Assembly (NCBI RefSeq): GCF_003815675.1 | Contig: NZ_CP033918.1 | Span: 2,108,001-2,172,000, forward strand | From: Chryseobacterium sp. G0186 | GTDB lineage: Bacteria > Bacteroidota > Bacteroidia > Flavobacteriales > Weeksellaceae | Length of the DNA stretch: 64,000 nucleotides | Direction of reading: 5' to 3' | Shown here: in pieces, positions 1 to 8,650 of the stretch | Layout: each line of letters opens with the position of its first letter | Position numbering within the stretch: the first letter of the stretch is position 1 | The notes under the pieces: generated by a model | What the model was told of the DNA's origin: nothing | Databases searched by the model: none | What the model saw: only the letters and a program-made list of their open reading frames with translations | Translations under genes and position numbers: made by a program

Positions 1-38
1 TTCTGTCCTAATTTGAGTTGTAAGTGTTGTTTAAGCAT
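1..38 (-). CDS. rpoN: RNA polymerase sigma-54 factor, N-terminal codons only (partial)
   Basis: Only the first 12 codons lie in the window; the gene runs off the left edge. The minus strand from the ATG at 36-38 reads MLKQHLQLKLGQ, the glutamine-rich start of RpoN region I, which contacts bacterial enhancer-binding proteins. RpoN lets RNA polymerase recognise -24/-12 promoters. It lies downstream of asnS on the same strand, behind a terminator. The identification rests on a short but distinctive peptide. Confidence 0.72.
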   Translation of the reverse strand, partial: MLKQHLQLKLGQ

Positions 39-105
39 ATTATTATTTGCGTTTTAACATAACATATTCTACGAATTTAATAAATTTATTTGATAAAAAA
101 CACAT

Positions 106-121
106 TTAGCATGATTTTTGC
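106..121 (+). promoter_or_regulatory. sigma-54-like -24/-12 element, plus strand
   Basis: The sequence TAGCATGATTTTTGCA matches the consensus TGGCAYG-N4-TTGCA with exact spacing and one mismatch (G to A in the -24 GG). It lies in the rpoN/asnS gap. The only thing downstream on this strand before the convergent asnS gene is the hairpin at 155-189, so any transcript would be about 60 nt. It could be chance in AT-rich DNA. Confidence 0.35.
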
Positions 122-154
122 ATTATCTATTAAATATAATAAACTATTGAATAA

Positions 155-189
155 TAAAAAAGCCTTAAACAAATGTTTAAGGCTTTTTT
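155..189. terminator. Bidirectional intrinsic terminator below asnS
   Basis: The arms AAAGCCTTAAAC and GTTTAAGGCTTT enclose a 4-nt loop, with A-runs before and T-runs after, so the hairpin can terminate on either strand. It lies about 10 nt below the asnS stop. Confidence 0.85.
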
Positions 190-198
190 ATTATATTT

Positions 199-1647
199 CT
201 AGAATTCAGCACTTTTCGGTGTTCTTGGGAAAGGAATCACATCTCTGATGTTAGTCATCCCTGTTACGAAAAGAACTAATCTTTCCAATCCTAAACCGAA
301 CCCTGCATGAGGAACAGAACCGAATTTTCGGGTATCCAGATACCACCAAAGCTCATGTTCATCTACATGCATATCTGCCATTTTCTGTTTTAAAACGTCT
401 AATCTTGCTTCTCTTTCAGATCCACCAATGATCTCACCGATACCTGGGAAAAGTACATCCATTGCAGCAACCGTTTTGTTGTCTTCGTTCAGCTTCATAT
501 AGAAAGCCTTGATCTCTTTTGGATAATCGAACAATATAACCGGGCACTCAAAATGTTTCTCAACCAAAAATCTTTCGTGCTCAGACTGAAGATCTGTTCC
601 CCAGCTTTCAACAGGATAAGCAAATTTTCCTTTTTTGTTTTCCTTTGAATTCATTAAGATCTCGATAGCTTCTGTATAGCTTACACGCTTAAAACGCTTG
701 GCAATTACATTTTCAAGTTTCTCGATAAGTCCTTCTTTAGCTCTTTCCTTTTCCGGTTTTGTTTTTTGTTCTTCTTCAAAACGTTTGTTCAGGAAGTCCA
801 GATCATCTTTACAGTTATCCAATACATACTGGATTACATATTTTAAGAAATCTTCTGCAAGATCAATATTATCTTCAAGGTTGTTGAAAGCCACTTCCGG
901 CTCAATCATCCAGAACTCTGCAAGATGTCTTGTTGTATTTGAATTTTCAGCACGGAAAGTAGGTCCGAATGTATAGATTCTTCCCAATCCCATCGCTGCA
1001 GTTTCTCCTTCAAGCTGTCCTGAAACCGTAAGGTTGGTCTTTTTCCCGAAGAAATCCTGTGCAAAATCAATTTCACCCTCTTCAGTTTTTGGCATATTGT
1101 TCAGGTCAAAGTTCGTTACTCCAAACATTTCACCTGCCCCTTCTGCATCTGCCCCTGTAATTACCGGTGTATTGATATAGAAAAACTGGTTTTGGTTAAA
1201 GAAAGAGTGAACGGCAAAACTTACCGCGTGACGTACTCTGAAAACTGCGCCAAATAAGTTGGTTCTGAATCTTAAGTGCGCCTGCTCACGAAGTTTTTCC
1301 AAACTGTGTTTCTTAGGTTGAAGAATTGTACTTTGAAGTTCTTCCGTAAAGTTATCTCCTAAAACAATGATTTTTTTAGCTACAATTTCTACAGACTGCC
1401 CTGCTCCTTGACTTTCTACCACTTCTCCTACTATTTTAAGGGAAGAAGCTGTACTAATATTCTTGATGATTTCTTCATCAAAATTTTCGAAATCAACAAC
1501 TATTTGCAAATTATTAATCGTAGAACCATCATTAAGAGCTATAAAGCGATTAGCACGGAATGATCTTACCCATCCGTAAACTGTAATGTCATGATGTAAT
1601 ACTTTCTTGTAATCCTTTAGGATTTCTTTGATCGTTTGCTTTTTCAT
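199..1647 (-). CDS. asnS: Asparagine--tRNA ligase
   Basis: Charges tRNA-Asn with asparagine using ATP, in the cytoplasm. The 482-aa protein has the usual class IIb layout: an N-terminal OB-fold anticodon-binding domain (about residues 15-105) and a class II catalytic core. Motif 2 is visible as [20 protein letters not shown], where the WMIEPE segment suits the Asn rather than Asp enzyme. Motif 3 is [15 protein letters not shown] near the C terminus. Length is normal for the family. The ATG start is followed by KKQTIKEIL. It is a single gene with its own downstream terminator, next to rpoN. Confidence 0.95.
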   Translation of the reverse strand: MKKQTIKEILKDYKKVLHHDITVYGWVRSFRANRFIALNDGSTINNLQIVVDFENFDEEIIKNISTASSLKIVGEVVESQGAGQSVEIVAKKIIVLGDNFTEELQSTILQPKKHSLEKLREQAHLRFRTNLFGAVFRVRHAVSFAVHSFFNQNQFFYINTPVITGADAEGAGEMFGVTNFDLNNMPKTEEGEIDFAQDFFGKKTNLTVSGQLEGETAAMGLGRIYTFGPTFRAENSNTTRHLAEFWMIEPEVAFNNLEDNIDLAEDFLKYVIQYVLDNCKDDLDFLNKRFEEEQKTKPEKERAKEGLIEKLENVIAKRFKRVSYTEAIEILMNSKENKKGKFAYPVESWGTDLQSEHERFLVEKHFECPVILFDYPKEIKAFYMKLNEDNKTVAAMDVLFPGIGEIIGGSEREARLDVLKQKMADMHVDEHELWWYLDTRKFGSVPHAGFGLGLERLVLFVTGMTNIRDVIPFPRTPKSAEF

Positions 1648-1685
1648 TTGTTGATAATAAATTTTTGTATAAAAATTAATGGTTG

Positions 1686-1693
1686 CAAAGTTA
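1686..1693 (-). promoter_or_regulatory. Probable -7 element for asnS
   Basis: Minus strand TAACTTTG fits the Bacteroidota -7 consensus TAnnTTTG, about 40 nt upstream of the asnS ATG. No TTG lies at the ideal 17-23 nt distance, so support is from the -7 element only. Confidence 0.45.
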
Positions 1694-1758
1694 CAAAAAA
1701 ACGACGCAATTTGATGATTGCGCCATCTTTAAAAATGATTTATCAATTATTTAATGTT

Positions 1759-2358
1759 TTAATTAAAGAAAATCGTCTTTTTACGCTGTTTCCCATTCCT
1801 GATTTTCAGGGCATGATAACAGCTGGGAACATCATATTGCCATTTAGGAAGCAATAAAATAATCAGAATCACATCCAAATGAGAGATCAATCCTAAAATG
1901 ACTGCCAGGTTAAATGCCCATCCTGCTTCCTGAAATCCGATCAGATAGGTAAAGGCCAACAGCAGGCTAAGTCCCCACATTTTTGCTAACAAAGCATGAG
2001 TACAGGTTTCTTTTCCAAACTTCCAGATACTGATGATGTAGCATAAAGCTTCCATAATAAAGATCAGCAGAATGCTTTTCCATTCGTTGGTGATAAGTTC
2101 CGGATTCAGCAGATAGGAAGTACATCCAAGGGATAACCAGAAAATAAGATCTGTCTGACTGTCCAATCTTCTCAGTTTTTCTGAAGAAACACCAGTCTTT
2201 CTGGCGATAATTCCATCAAAAATATCGGTAAATAAACCAAAGTACATAAGGATTACAATATATTTTCGTGCTGAATCACCTATAAAATATCCCAGATACA
2301 GAATTACAAAAGCTGCAATAAAACGGGATAGGATGAGCAAATTAGGTATATTTTTCAT
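1759..2358 (-). CDS. CDP-alcohol phosphatidyltransferase family membrane protein
   Basis: A polytopic inner-membrane protein of 199 aa. The family transfers a phosphatidyl group from a CDP-linked lipid to an alcohol acceptor. The signature is visible at residues 45-70: D45, D48-G49, A52-R53, D66 and D70, with the exact family spacing of acidic residues. The invariant glycine expected at residue 62 is leucine (KLRRLDSQTD), so the active site is atypical and the substrate cannot be assigned. Its start overlaps the stop of the upstream gene by 4 nt (ATGA), so the two genes are translationally coupled. It is distinct from the canonical PssA gene at 52213. Confidence 0.8.
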   Translation of the reverse strand: MKNIPNLLILSRFIAAFVILYLGYFIGDSARKYIVILMYFGLFTDIFDGIIARKTGVSSEKLRRLDSQTDLIFWLSLGCTSYLLNPELITNEWKSILLIFIMEALCYIISIWKFGKETCTHALLAKMWGLSLLLAFTYLIGFQEAGWAFNLAVILGLISHLDVILIILLLPKWQYDVPSCYHALKIRNGKQRKKTIFFN

Positions 2359-3002
2359 AAGTCTTTATTTTCTTGTTTCTTAAAATTCCAGTTGATCAAG
2401 GGAAGTTTGCGTTTCCCATTTTCATTCCACGCTCCAATCTGTATTCCCCGGAAATTCTTACAACTATTATACAATCCGACCTGAATTCCTCTACATTTCT
2501 GGCCTACATTCGCCAATGGAGCTACAGAAACGCCTTTTAATTCATGATGTAAATTGAAAAGTGGAGATATTGCCACCCCGTTTGTTTTAGCATAGGTATT
2601 GATGTTACTCGAAACATTTACTTCCAACCCGTTGGTGATAGTAGGTTCCATATTCATCAATGATAACTGGACTCCGTTAATTTTATTCATTTTGCGTTCA
2701 GGAATAATTTCATAATCATTGTTTAGACTCCATTGATTTGCACCTGGTAAATACATAAGCAGCAACGCTGGAATGAAAAGTCCCACCGGGTTAAGCCCCA
2801 GCCCCAAGCCATTAACTTTTTTAGGAATGATCTCTTCCTCTTCATCAAAATATTTGAGCATGACTCCATTCACATTTTTAACGTTCTTCGAAGGAGCAGT
2901 CCCAATAAATCTTGGTTTCAAAGAATTTAAGTTTATACTATCCTGAGCACTGGCTATGCTTCCTATAAAAAAGCTGATTATTACTAAAAATTGTGTTTTC
3001 AT
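2355..3002 (-). CDS. Secreted protein with LA_2272-like surface repeats
   Basis: A 215-aa protein with a cleavable signal peptide (about residues 1-19, ending SIASA). The C-terminal half repeats a short NG(V/L)-type beta motif: NGVQLSLMN, NGLEVNVSS, NGVAISPLFN, KGVSVAPLAN, RGIQVGLYN, RGIQIGAWN. This periodicity resembles the surface repeats called LA_2272 and suggests an elongated or barrel-like cell-surface structure. No enzyme motif is seen. It is the first gene of a two-gene operon with the CDP-alcohol transferase. Function is unknown. Confidence 0.65.
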   Translation of the reverse strand: MKTQFLVIISFFIGSIASAQDSINLNSLKPRFIGTAPSKNVKNVNGVMLKYFDEEEEIIPKKVNGLGLGLNPVGLFIPALLLMYLPGANQWSLNNDYEIIPERKMNKINGVQLSLMNMEPTITNGLEVNVSSNINTYAKTNGVAISPLFNLHHELKGVSVAPLANVGQKCRGIQVGLYNSCKNFRGIQIGAWNENGKRKLPLINWNFKKQENKDL

Positions 3003-3083
3003 AATTCATAATTTTAAAATTACATTTCAAAATTATCAGCAGAAACTGAACTTTTGAATGCGAAAAAAAATTAAAAAAAATAC

Positions 3084-3091
3084 TACATTTG
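3084..3091 (+). promoter_or_regulatory. -7 promoter element for the HTH/AraC operon
   Basis: TACATTTG matches TAnnTTTG exactly and ends 16 nt before the ATG at 3108. It drives the gene divergent from the secreted repeat protein; minus-strand TAATTTTG at 3028-3035 may serve the latter. Confidence 0.5.
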
Positions 3092-3107
3092 TGAAAATCA
3101 CAAAATC

Positions 3108-4037
3108 ATGCATCAGGAAACTTTATTAAAGGAAATCCGCAGAAAAATTGGTGAGAGATCTTTAAATGATGAAATCGCCAACATTCTTAATATCAGCTAC
3201 GATGCAGCCCACAGGAGAACTTCTTTAAAGGCAAAATTCAGCTTTGAAGAGGCCCTGGAGCTTGCCAAATACTATCAAATTTCACTTGATCAGTTTCTGG
3301 GCACAGAAAATCAATTGGTTGTAAAGAGAACACAACCTGTAAAAACCGCCGAAGATCTTTTGAATTATTTTGAGAATTCTCTCAAGATTCTGAATGTTTT
3401 TCAGAATTTAACAGATTCTAAGGTCTATTATTCTGCCAAGGACATTCCTTTTTTCTATACCATTTCGGATTCAGTCCTTTCCCGCTTCAAGTTTTATGTT
3501 TGGATGAATCTGCTGAATCAGGATAAGTTTCTTAGTCCATTCCATGAGTTTAATATGGAATATCATTCTGTAAAAAATGAAATGCTCAAAGAGCTTTATG
3601 ACAAACAAAACGTCACAGAAATATGGAATGACACCACCATCATGAGTGCTTTAAGACAAATTTCTTTTTATTCCGAAATAGGATTATTAAAAAAAGATGA
3701 TGTCTGGATGATTCTGGATGATCTGAAGAAATTACTACAAGAGCTTGAAAATAAAACACTGGAAAAAAATAATTTTCAGATATATGTCAATGATTTAGTA
3801 ATTTTAAACAACAGTATTTTATTTAAAAATAAACAGCAATGTTCGTTTTTTGTTCCTTTCAGTATGTTCGGATATATGATGACTAATGATAAGCTGACCT
3901 GCGAGGATTCTTTGAGTTATTTTGAACATCAGATTAAAAACTCTAGGTCACTGAACGAATCAGGAAATCGGGAAAGGAAAGTTTTCTTCAATAAAATGTA
4001 TGAACAGATTGATCATCTAAAACATCATGTATCATGA
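3108..4037 (+). CDS. HTH-domain regulatory protein, uncharacterised
   Basis: A 309-aa protein. Residues 1-65 look like a Cro/C1-type helix-turn-helix: LLKEIRRKIGERSLNDEIAN followed by ISYDAAHRRTS and a trailing helix, with a QISLDQFLG cap. The remaining 240 residues are predicted alpha-helical and match nothing I can name; they could bind a ligand or dimerise. The stop codon overlaps the ATG of the following AraC-type gene by 4 nt, so the two regulators are co-translated and probably act together. Confidence 0.65.
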   Translation: MHQETLLKEIRRKIGERSLNDEIANILNISYDAAHRRTSLKAKFSFEEALELAKYYQISLDQFLGTENQLVVKRTQPVKTAEDLLNYFENSLKILNVFQNLTDSKVYYSAKDIPFFYTISDSVLSRFKFYVWMNLLNQDKFLSPFHEFNMEYHSVKNEMLKELYDKQNVTEIWNDTTIMSALRQISFYSEIGLLKKDDVWMILDDLKKLLQELENKTLEKNNFQIYVNDLVILNNSILFKNKQQCSFFVPFSMFGYMMTNDKLTCEDSLSYFEHQIKNSRSLNESGNRERKVFFNKMYEQIDHLKHHVS

Positions 4038-4837
4038 ACACCCTTCGTAATGGCAACTACTTTGGACAGACCAACAACACTGTTAATTTTGAGGGACTAA
4101 TCATCACAGATACTGAATATACCCACCCTTATGTAGACTGGCATTATCATGAAAATGCCTATTTCACTTTCTTACTTCAGGGAAATATGACGGAGGGAAA
4201 CAAAAAAGAGACTTACGGATGCTCTGCAGGCACATTATTGTATCATGATTGGGAAGATCCACACTATAATATTAAACCTGATGTATTTACACGGGGATTC
4301 CATATTGAGGTTTCACAACACTGGTTTGATCGGTTTGATCTTCAAAAAGACAGATTAGAAGGGAGTTTTAATATACAGGATCCTTCTTTAAAATTATTGG
4401 TTTACAAAATTTTTAAGGAAACCCAAGACGAAAGTAATTCCTTTGAACTGTCTGTACATCAACTTTTATTACATCTATTCAGTCAGTTTTCAGCTCAAAA
4501 AGACAGATTGGAAAAAAAGCCGCTTTGGGCTACTCAGGTCAATGAAATTTTACATGAAAATTTCACAGAAAAGCTGAGTCTTACTGAACTTTCCACCGCT
4601 GTAAATGTTCATCCCATCCATTTAAGCAGAGATTTTCAAAAGTATTTTCATTGTAATTTGGGAGAATATATTAGAAAATTAAAACTGAATAAATCGCTGG
4701 AACTTCTTATCAAATCCAATTCTCTCACGGAAATTGCCTTAGAATGCGGGTTTGCAGATCAAAGTCATTTCATCCGTTGTTTTAAGGAAAATATCGGAAT
4801 AACTCCTTTGAAATATAAAAACCTTTTACGAAAATAG
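4034..4837 (+). CDS. AraC family transcriptional regulator
   Basis: 267 aa. The N-terminal cupin-like sensor (about residues 20-100) has histidines in WHYHENAYFTFLLQG and YHDWEDPHYN. The C-terminal AraC double HTH spans about residues 165-265, with LSLTELSTAVNVHPIHLSRDF in the first HTH and LTEIALECGFADQSHFIRCF in the second, which is the diagnostic family signature. It follows the HTH protein with a 4-nt overlap and precedes a secreted hydrolase in the same direction, a plausible target. The ligand is unknown. Confidence 0.85.
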   Translation: MNTLRNGNYFGQTNNTVNFEGLIITDTEYTHPYVDWHYHENAYFTFLLQGNMTEGNKKETYGCSAGTLLYHDWEDPHYNIKPDVFTRGFHIEVSQHWFDRFDLQKDRLEGSFNIQDPSLKLLVYKIFKETQDESNSFELSVHQLLLHLFSQFSAQKDRLEKKPLWATQVNEILHENFTEKLSLTELSTAVNVHPIHLSRDFQKYFHCNLGEYIRKLKLNKSLELLIKSNSLTEIALECGFADQSHFIRCFKENIGITPLKYKNLLRK

Positions 4838-4877
4838 GAATGTTAATTTCGTTCTATTTTCCAAATTAAAAGCCCGT

Positions 4878-4885
4878 TACTTTTG
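4878..4885 (+). promoter_or_regulatory. -7 promoter element for the serine hydrolase
   Basis: TACTTTTG fits TAnnTTTG and lies 16 nt before the ATG at 4902. No clear TTG sits at the expected upstream spacing, which could mean activator dependence, perhaps on the AraC protein just upstream. Confidence 0.45.
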
Positions 4886-4901
4886 CTAAAATATTTTTAA
4901 G

Positions 4902-6554
4902 ATGAAACCTATTACCCAGTTAATCTTTATTTTGACATTCTCTCTCTGGATGGGACAAACCCAGAATATTTTCAATCCTGAAAAAATTGAAAATCCTATT
5001 CAGAAAAAATATTCCGGAAAAATTATTTTCATAGATAAAACGGTTACCCTTGAAAACCTAAAGGAGTCAGACATTCTTACTTCTTCAACATTCCGGGAAG
5101 ATAAGGATTTGGGAATTCATGTATTTCTTAATAATTCTCTTGTCAATAATCTGCACCAGCTTGAACCTACCTTTACCGTTGATGAGCTTCTTAAAAACGG
5201 AAATTATCAATTTTCATTTTATGTTGACGGGAAACCGGTTTACAAAGAAAATCTGAATACGGGAGCAGGCACAGCTGAGAGTAAAAAAATAAAGACGGCT
5301 TTCAGAATTCCTCTTATCAGCAGCAATAATGAAGATTCTTGGGGAAGATATTTGTGGATGCGCTTTTATTTGAACCATAACGGAATTGATGCCCTGGCAA
5401 GTGGAAATCATCTTCTCAGAATTGAAATTCGTCCTTATCTGAAAGCACCATCACTAAAAACAGGGCCTGTTATTGCAGATGGAGAAATTACACTCAAGGT
5501 TCCTGAAAAGAATATTTCAGAACAACAGATGACCGTTCAGCCTATTCAACCTAACAGTGGATGGATTATTTCTGAAGAAAAGATTGATAACGGCATGATC
5601 AGAAATCTCAATAAAAAAATTGCAGAAGAAAGATTCAAGAGTTTGACAAGTATTGTGGTTGTAAAAAACGGTAAACTCCTTTTAGAAGAATATTTTAATA
5701 ATTCCGGAAGAGATTCTTTACAGGATACCCGATCGGTAGGAAAATCTTTTTCTTCGGCTTTAACTGGAATTGCCATAAAAGAAGGGTACATAAAAAGTGA
5801 AAATCAGTCCCTGAAGGAATTCTACGATGTAAAGCAGTTCAAAAATTATTCATCTAAAAAAGACAGTGTTACTATCAAAAGCTTATTGACAATGAGTTCA
5901 GCTTTTGAGGGAAATGATGAAGATAGTGAGTCTCCGGGTAATGAGGAAAATATGTATCCTACTGAAAATTGGGTGAAATTTGCACTGGACGTCCCTATGA
6001 CTGGCAACACCATTGGGAAAAACTGGAGTTATTTTACAGCCGGCGTTGTAATAACCGGAGATATTTTAGATAAGACAGTTCCCAAAGGTTTGGAAAATTA
6101 TGCAAATAAAAAATTATTTCAACCTTTAGGAATCACGAATTATAAGTGGCAGTTTACCCCTCAGAACAAGCCATCCCTGGCTGGAGGATTAAGAATGAAA
6201 GCATTAGATTTCGCCAAATTCGGGCAGCTGTATCAAAACAATGGGGTTTGGAATGGTAAAACTGTTTTAGATAAAGCCTGGATTAGAAAATCTTTTACTA
6301 ATTATTTTACAGATCAAGAAGGGTTTGAAGGCTATGGTTATTTATTCTGGAGAAAGGTATATAAAGTAGAAAACAAGGACTTTGAAGCCTATCAATCCAG
6401 TGGAAATGGTGGAAACAAAATCATTGTATTTGCGCAAATTCCTGTTGTTATCGTAATTACCGCAAAAGCCTATAATCAGCCTTATGCACACTCACAGGCT
6501 GATAAAATTATACAGGAATATCTTTTACCCGCCTTACTTAAAAGCAAAGAGTAA
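4902..6554 (+). CDS. Exported serine hydrolase, beta-lactamase (class C/esterase) fold
   Basis: 550 aa with an N-terminal signal peptide (LIFILTFSLWMGQTQ). Residues about 25-200 form an unrecognised N-terminal domain, and the serine hydrolase domain follows. The catalytic SxxK is Ser278-Val-Gly-Lys281 (RSVGKSFSSALTG). The second motif, normally YxN, appears as WSYFTAG, so the Asn is replaced. Substrates in this family range from beta-lactams to peptides and esters and cannot be predicted. It is expected to act in the periplasm or be lipid-bilayer associated. It is transcribed with its own -7 element. Confidence 0.78.
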   Translation: MKPITQLIFILTFSLWMGQTQNIFNPEKIENPIQKKYSGKIIFIDKTVTLENLKESDILTSSTFREDKDLGIHVFLNNSLVNNLHQLEPTFTVDELLKNGNYQFSFYVDGKPVYKENLNTGAGTAESKKIKTAFRIPLISSNNEDSWGRYLWMRFYLNHNGIDALASGNHLLRIEIRPYLKAPSLKTGPVIADGEITLKVPEKNISEQQMTVQPIQPNSGWIISEEKIDNGMIRNLNKKIAEERFKSLTSIVVVKNGKLLLEEYFNNSGRDSLQDTRSVGKSFSSALTGIAIKEGYIKSENQSLKEFYDVKQFKNYSSKKDSVTIKSLLTMSSAFEGNDEDSESPGNEENMYPTENWVKFALDVPMTGNTIGKNWSYFTAGVVITGDILDKTVPKGLENYANKKLFQPLGITNYKWQFTPQNKPSLAGGLRMKALDFAKFGQLYQNNGVWNGKTVLDKAWIRKSFTNYFTDQEGFEGYGYLFWRKVYKVENKDFEAYQSSGNGGNKIIVFAQIPVVIVITAKAYNQPYAHSQADKIIQEYLLPALLKSKE

Positions 6555-6622
6555 TTGATTATAAAAATTGAGTAATGAAAAATGTAGAAAAAAAGAGAAA
6601 GATGTATTTGCGTGTTGCAAAA

Positions 6623-7165
6623 TTATTCGTCTTTTTTGGATGGAACCAGGAATACGTCCATCAAGCCTTCCGGCAGCTGCATTTTAATAAATCTCTCTTC
6701 TCTGTTGACTTCAAGAATCCAGTCTTTGATCAAAGGAATAACAATTTCTCTCCCATCAAATCCAAGAATGAAATAATTCTGTGCAGTCTGATCGTTTACG
6801 GATCGGATTACGCCACAGTCATTATCATTTTCATCAAGAATATTATACCCGATAATTTCGTGGTAATAGAACTGTTTCCCTGTAAGTTTAGGCAATGTAG
6901 CTAGCGGAAGGTAAACACTTTTACCTAAAACCTGGTCTACCATTGCTTCAGAAGAGTTTTTGAATGCAAGATTCAGAGCATCTAATTTGCTCCATGATGA
7001 TTTTTCAATAAAAAATGGAACCAATAATCCGTTGATTTCAACGAATATTGATTCCAATTTATTGTAAAGCTCGGGTTGGTCGGTATCTAATTTAAAGATA
7101 ACGTTACCCGCAAGTCCATGTCTGCGTGTGATTTTACCTAATAAATAGCAATCTTCTTTACGCAT
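6623..7165 (-). CDS. rimM: 16S rRNA processing protein RimM
   Basis: Assists maturation of the 30S head and binds ribosomal protein S19. The 180-aa length is typical. The N-terminal RimM beta-barrel (KEDCYLLGKITRRHGLAGNV) is followed by the PRC-barrel-like C-terminal domain (YYHEIIGYNILDENDNDCGV...DWILEVNREERFIKMQLPEGLMD). It lies 14 nt after rpsP on the same strand, the usual rpsP-rimM order, and should be cotranscribed with it. TrmD and L19, often linked elsewhere, are absent. Confidence 0.95.
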   Translation of the reverse strand: MRKEDCYLLGKITRRHGLAGNVIFKLDTDQPELYNKLESIFVEINGLLVPFFIEKSSWSKLDALNLAFKNSSEAMVDQVLGKSVYLPLATLPKLTGKQFYYHEIIGYNILDENDNDCGVIRSVNDQTAQNYFILGFDGREIVIPLIKDWILEVNREERFIKMQLPEGLMDVFLVPSKKDE

Positions 7166-7179
7166 AACAGGAAATGTTC

Positions 7180-7746
7180 TTAAGCTTCAGTGTTTTCTTC
7201 AGTTTCAGCAGCAGGAGCTTCTCCTTCTGTAGCTTCAGCAACAACTTCTTCAGCAGGTGCGTTTGCAGCTTCTTCAGCAGCTTTAGCATCAGCTTCAGCT
7301 TGTGCAGCAGCAGCAATTCTAGCTTCGTTTACTTTTACTTCAGCTTCTAAAGCAGCTTTCTTAGCATCAGCTTTAGCAGTTGCTAAACCTTCTACTTTAC
7401 CTTGTACTTTAGAGTCTTTAGCGTCTACCCAAGCATTGAATCTTTTCTCAGCTTCAGCTTCATCAAAAGCACCTTTAGCAACACCACCTTGTAAGTGTTT
7501 TTTGTAAAGAGCACCTTTGTAAGAAAGAATAGCTCTAGCAGTATCAGTAGGCTGAGCACCGTTGTTTAACCACTTTACAGCAGAATCAACGTTCAACTCG
7601 ATAGTTGCAGGGTTAGTAATTGGGTTGTAAGTTCCTAGTTTTTCGATGAATCTACCATCTCTTCTAGCTCTAGAATCTGCAACCACGATGTGGAAAAAAG
7701 GTTTTCCTTTTTTACCGTGTCTTTGTAATCTGATTTTTACTGACAT
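7180..7746 (-). CDS. rpsP: 30S ribosomal protein S16 with extended tail
   Basis: Structural protein of the small subunit. Residues 1-80 are canonical S16 (SVKIRLQRHGKKGKPFFHIV, GRFIEKLGTYNP, WLNNGAQPTDTAR). The remaining 108 residues are a low-complexity Ala/Glu/Lys-rich tail, making the protein 188 aa against the usual 80-90. Such tails are common in S16 of Flavobacteria. First gene of the rpsP-rimM operon, with a well-formed promoter upstream. Confidence 0.96.
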   Translation of the reverse strand: MSVKIRLQRHGKKGKPFFHIVVADSRARRDGRFIEKLGTYNPITNPATIELNVDSAVKWLNNGAQPTDTARAILSYKGALYKKHLQGGVAKGAFDEAEAEKRFNAWVDAKDSKVQGKVEGLATAKADAKKAALEAEVKVNEARIAAAAQAEADAKAAEEAANAPAEEVVAEATEGEAPAAETEENTEA

Positions 7747-7794
7747 AATGTTTGAATTTTACGGGAACTCGTCCCAGTTAAATATTTAAGAGTG

Positions 7795-7824
7795 CAAAGA
7801 TAAACAAAAATTCTAATGTAACAA
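7795..7824 (-). promoter_or_regulatory. rpsP-rimM promoter
   Basis: On the minus strand TTG (7822-7824) is followed after 19 nt by TATCTTTG (7795-7802), an exact Bacteroidota two-part promoter. The -7 element lies about 48 nt before the rpsP ATG. Confidence 0.8.
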
Positions 7825-7906
7825 TCTAAAAATGCAAGATTTTAGAATATGCGGATTAAAATTAGTTTGTGTAAAAAAACAATGGGAGTTTAGCCTTGGG
7901 AGATGA

Positions 7907-8416
7907 TTATATTTCACCCATATAAAAAAGCCCCAGACATTTTTGGTTTTCCTCTATCGTCAAAGATTCTTTCAGGTGATCTACAATCTTAGGGGAGCTC
8001 CAGTAACAGCCTATATTATTAGCCGTACAGCTTAGATACATATTCTGTACAGCCATGGAGGTTGCTGCAATTTCTTCCCATTCAGGAACCATTCCGCTGA
8101 AATTAACAATAATGGAAACTACAACATTGGCTTTATTGATTTTAAAACCGATATCGTTGTATTTTTTCTCCAGAAAAAGCTGTTCAGGCTGACTGGCTTT
8201 ATAGATTGCCTGCATTTCTGAAGCTAATTTTGTTTTTTCTTCACCTTTGAATATCTTGAAACGCCAAGGTTTTGTACGTTTGTGATTGGGAGCTAAGGTC
8301 GCTGCGTGTAAAATTTCATCAATAACTTCCTGAGAAATTTCTGCATCTGTATAATCTTTCGGGAAAATACTCCTTCTTTGCTCTATGATTTCTTTTAAAA
8401 CTGTTGCTTTATTCAT
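7907..8416 (-). CDS. Nitroreductase family flavoprotein
   Basis: 169 aa. The family binds FMN as a dimer and reduces nitro compounds, quinones or enones with NAD(P)H. Visible signatures are the phosphate/FMN-binding start EIIEQRRSIFPKDYTDAEIS, the segment ATLAPNHKRTKPWRFKIF, and the late helix TSMAVQNMYLSCTANNIGCYW. The protein is somewhat short but complete. It lies downstream of the GreA-like gene on the same strand, separated by 234 nt in which I see no convincing gene. Physiological substrate unknown. Confidence 0.85.
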   Translation of the reverse strand: MNKATVLKEIIEQRRSIFPKDYTDAEISQEVIDEILHAATLAPNHKRTKPWRFKIFKGEEKTKLASEMQAIYKASQPEQLFLEKKYNDIGFKINKANVVVSIIVNFSGMVPEWEEIAATSMAVQNMYLSCTANNIGCYWSSPKIVDHLKESLTIEENQKCLGLFYMGEI

Positions 8417-8650
8417 AGAAACAAAATTACAAAAAAGTTGAGAGTTTGTTGGATATTGTTCGCAGACAATTGCAGCTTATTCATTAATGATGGTTGTTCT
8501 TACTCTGTCAAATTTTATGGTTATATCGTTTATTCAGTAAAGTACAAAAAAAAGAAAACTTCAAATAAATTTGAAGCTATACATTTATCCCTGAATAGAT
8601 TATATCAAAAGTACCATACCATTGTCATTACCTTTAGTATTCCCATTTTT

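Noticed and set aside
6575-6904. 109-aa plus-strand ORF
   Set aside because: Lies antisense to rimM, which is a clear family member over its full length.
7190-7507. 105-aa Ser/Ala-rich ORF on the plus strand
   Set aside because: It is the antisense of the low-complexity tail of rpsP; composition mirrors the GCT/GCA-rich repeat.
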